A stretch of DNA of 64,000 bases, from assembly GCF_011170125.1 (NCBI RefSeq), contig NZ_BLLN01000003.1:558001-622000 (forward strand), given 5' to 3'. The notes under the pieces are model-generated. The model saw nothing but the letters and a program-made list of their open reading frames with translations. It ran no database searches and was not told where the DNA came from. The translations under genes and the position numbers were made by a program. The DNA comes from Streptomyces diastaticus subsp. diastaticus (lineage in GTDB: Bacteria > Actinomycetota > Actinomycetes > Streptomycetales > Streptomycetaceae). Positions 63,208-64,000 of this stretch are shown piece by piece (within the stretch, counting starts at the first letter, position 1; each line of letters opens with the position of its first letter).

Positions 63208-64000
63208 GTGGACCAGTTGGCGCTGCTGCTCCTGCTCCTGCTCGGCGCCGTGATCACGGTGCCGCTGGGGGATCGGCTGGGGCTGCCCGCCCCCGTGCTG
63301 ATGACCCTCGGCGGGATCGTCCTCGCGCTGCTGCCGTTCGTCCCCAACGTCAACGTGCCACCGCAGTACATCCTCCCGCTGGTCCTGCCACCCCTGCTGT
63401 ACGCGGCGGTGCAACGGACCTCCTGGCGGCAGTTCACCGCCAACTACCGGCCCATCCTGCTGCTGGCCGTCGCGCTGGTCTTCGTCACCACCGCCGCCGT
63501 GGCGGGCGTCGCCAACGCCATTGTCCCGGGGCTGCCGCTGGCCGCCGCCGTGGCGCTCGGCGCGCTGGTCGCGCCGCCCGACCCGGTCGCCGCGACCGCC
63601 GTCGCCGGACAGCTCGGGCTGCCCCGGCGCCTGGTCTCCGTGCTGGAGGGCGAGGGGCTGTTCAACGACGTCACCGCCATCGTGCTCTACCACGTGGCCA
63701 TCGCCGCGGCGATCACCGGGAGCTTCTCCTGGGGCGGGGCCGTCGCCCAGTTCTTCCTGTCGGCGGCCGTCGCCGTCGCGGTCGGCCTGGCACTCGGCTG
63801 GATCAGCAAGAAGGCCATGTCGATGCTGGGCGACGCCACGCTCCAGACCGGGCTCACCCTGCTCGTGCCGTTCGCCAGCTACATCCTCGCCGAGGAGCTG
63901 CACGGCTCCGGCGTCCTCGCCGTCCTCACCACCGCGCTCCTGCTGGCGGGGACCGCCCTCGACGCCGACGACGTGCTGGGGCGCATCACCGGGCAGACCT
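63208..64000 (+). CDS. Na+/H+ antiporter, CPA1 family, N-terminal part
   Basis: The gene runs off the window; 264 residues are visible with about eight membrane helices. The ion-site block LVAPPDPVAATAVAGQLGLPRRLVSVLEGEGLFNDVTAIVLY is diagnostic of CPA1/NhaP-type exchangers, with Asp residues of DPVAA and FND. GTG 63208 has GGAGG 7 nt upstream. A cytoplasmic C-terminal domain is expected beyond the window. It exchanges sodium or potassium for protons at the membrane. Confidence 0.93.
   Translation, partial: MDQLALLLLLLLGAVITVPLGDRLGLPAPVLMTLGGIVLALLPFVPNVNVPPQYILPLVLPPLLYAAVQRTSWRQFTANYRPILLLAVALVFVTTAAVAGVANAIVPGLPLAAAVALGALVAPPDPVAATAVAGQLGLPRRLVSVLEGEGLFNDVTAIVLYHVAIAAAITGSFSWGGAVAQFFLSAAVAVAVGLALGWISKKAMSMLGDATLQTGLTLLVPFASYILAEELHGSGVLAVLTTALLLAGTALDADDVLGRITGQT

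Overview
The window is a high-GC actinobacterial chromosome segment and almost certainly comes from a Streptomyces. The evidence is C/G-ending codons throughout, frequent GTG starts, and a gene order that follows the S. coelicolor chromosome from glkA (glucokinase) to divIVA. There are no rRNA or tRNA genes, insertion sequences, prophage or CRISPR arrays; this is core chromosome. All identifications come from reading the sequence; no database search was run.

Layout. Positions 1-9116 hold the end of an ArsA-like ATPase gene, a small DUF5304-like gene, glkA, an exonuclease/endonuclease/phosphatase gene, a membrane protein and an alpha/beta hydrolase (minus strand), a PlsC-type acyltransferase, a MacRS-like two-component system and a D-2-hydroxyacid dehydrogenase. 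Positions 9122-12785 carry the aromatic pathway: a fused anthranilate synthase gene controlled by a Trp-codon leader peptide and attenuator, divergent from class II DAHP synthase. Positions 12900-15560 hold iron storage (bfd under an iron box, convergent bfr), a molybdopterin oxidoreductase and endonuclease IV. Positions 15633-23629 hold a PASTA kinase, the thiO-thiS-thiG operon under a TPP riboswitch, a ferredoxin-reductase-like enzyme, an Rv2175c-type DNA-binding protein, thiE and metF. Positions 23672-31360 are more accessory: a Tyr-rich-tailed membrane protein, a phytoene-desaturase-like enzyme, an operon of degenerate ABC ATPase, YhgE/Pip membrane protein and TetR regulator with a 34-bp palindromic operator, and a methyltransferase. 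Positions 31609-37817 hold a DUF3040 protein, the MoxR/DUF58/transglutaminase operon and a beta-carbonic anhydrase.

Positions 37950-56400 are the division and cell wall (dcw) cluster: rsmH-ftsL-ftsI-murE-murF-mraY-murD-ftsW-murG-ftsQ-ftsZ-pgeF-ylmE-sepF-yggT-divIVA. The Mur enzymes make lipid II, FtsW/FtsI polymerise and cross-link septal peptidoglycan, FtsZ/SepF build the division ring and DivIVA drives polar growth. Many junctions are 4-bp ATGA/GTGA overlaps. Internal promoters precede murE and ftsZ, and a large hairpin separates murD from ftsW. No mraZ gene is present upstream of rsmH.

Positions 56431-64000 hold ileS (minus strand) behind a translational T-box, with an IleRS whose HIGH motif reads GAHH, then a DksA/TraR zinc-finger protein, lspA, an RluD-type pseudouridine synthase, a GNAT acetyltransferase and the start of a Na+/H+ antiporter.

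Two themes stand out. First, RNA-level control is dense (trp attenuator, TPP riboswitch, T-box). Second, many genes start 6-7 nt after a -10 hexamer with no Shine-Dalgarno, which predicts leaderless transcripts. The most interesting loci are the degenerate ATPase/YhgE-Pip/TetR operon, the GAHH-type IleRS, and the conserved kinase/DNA-binding-protein neighbourhood shared with Mycobacterium.
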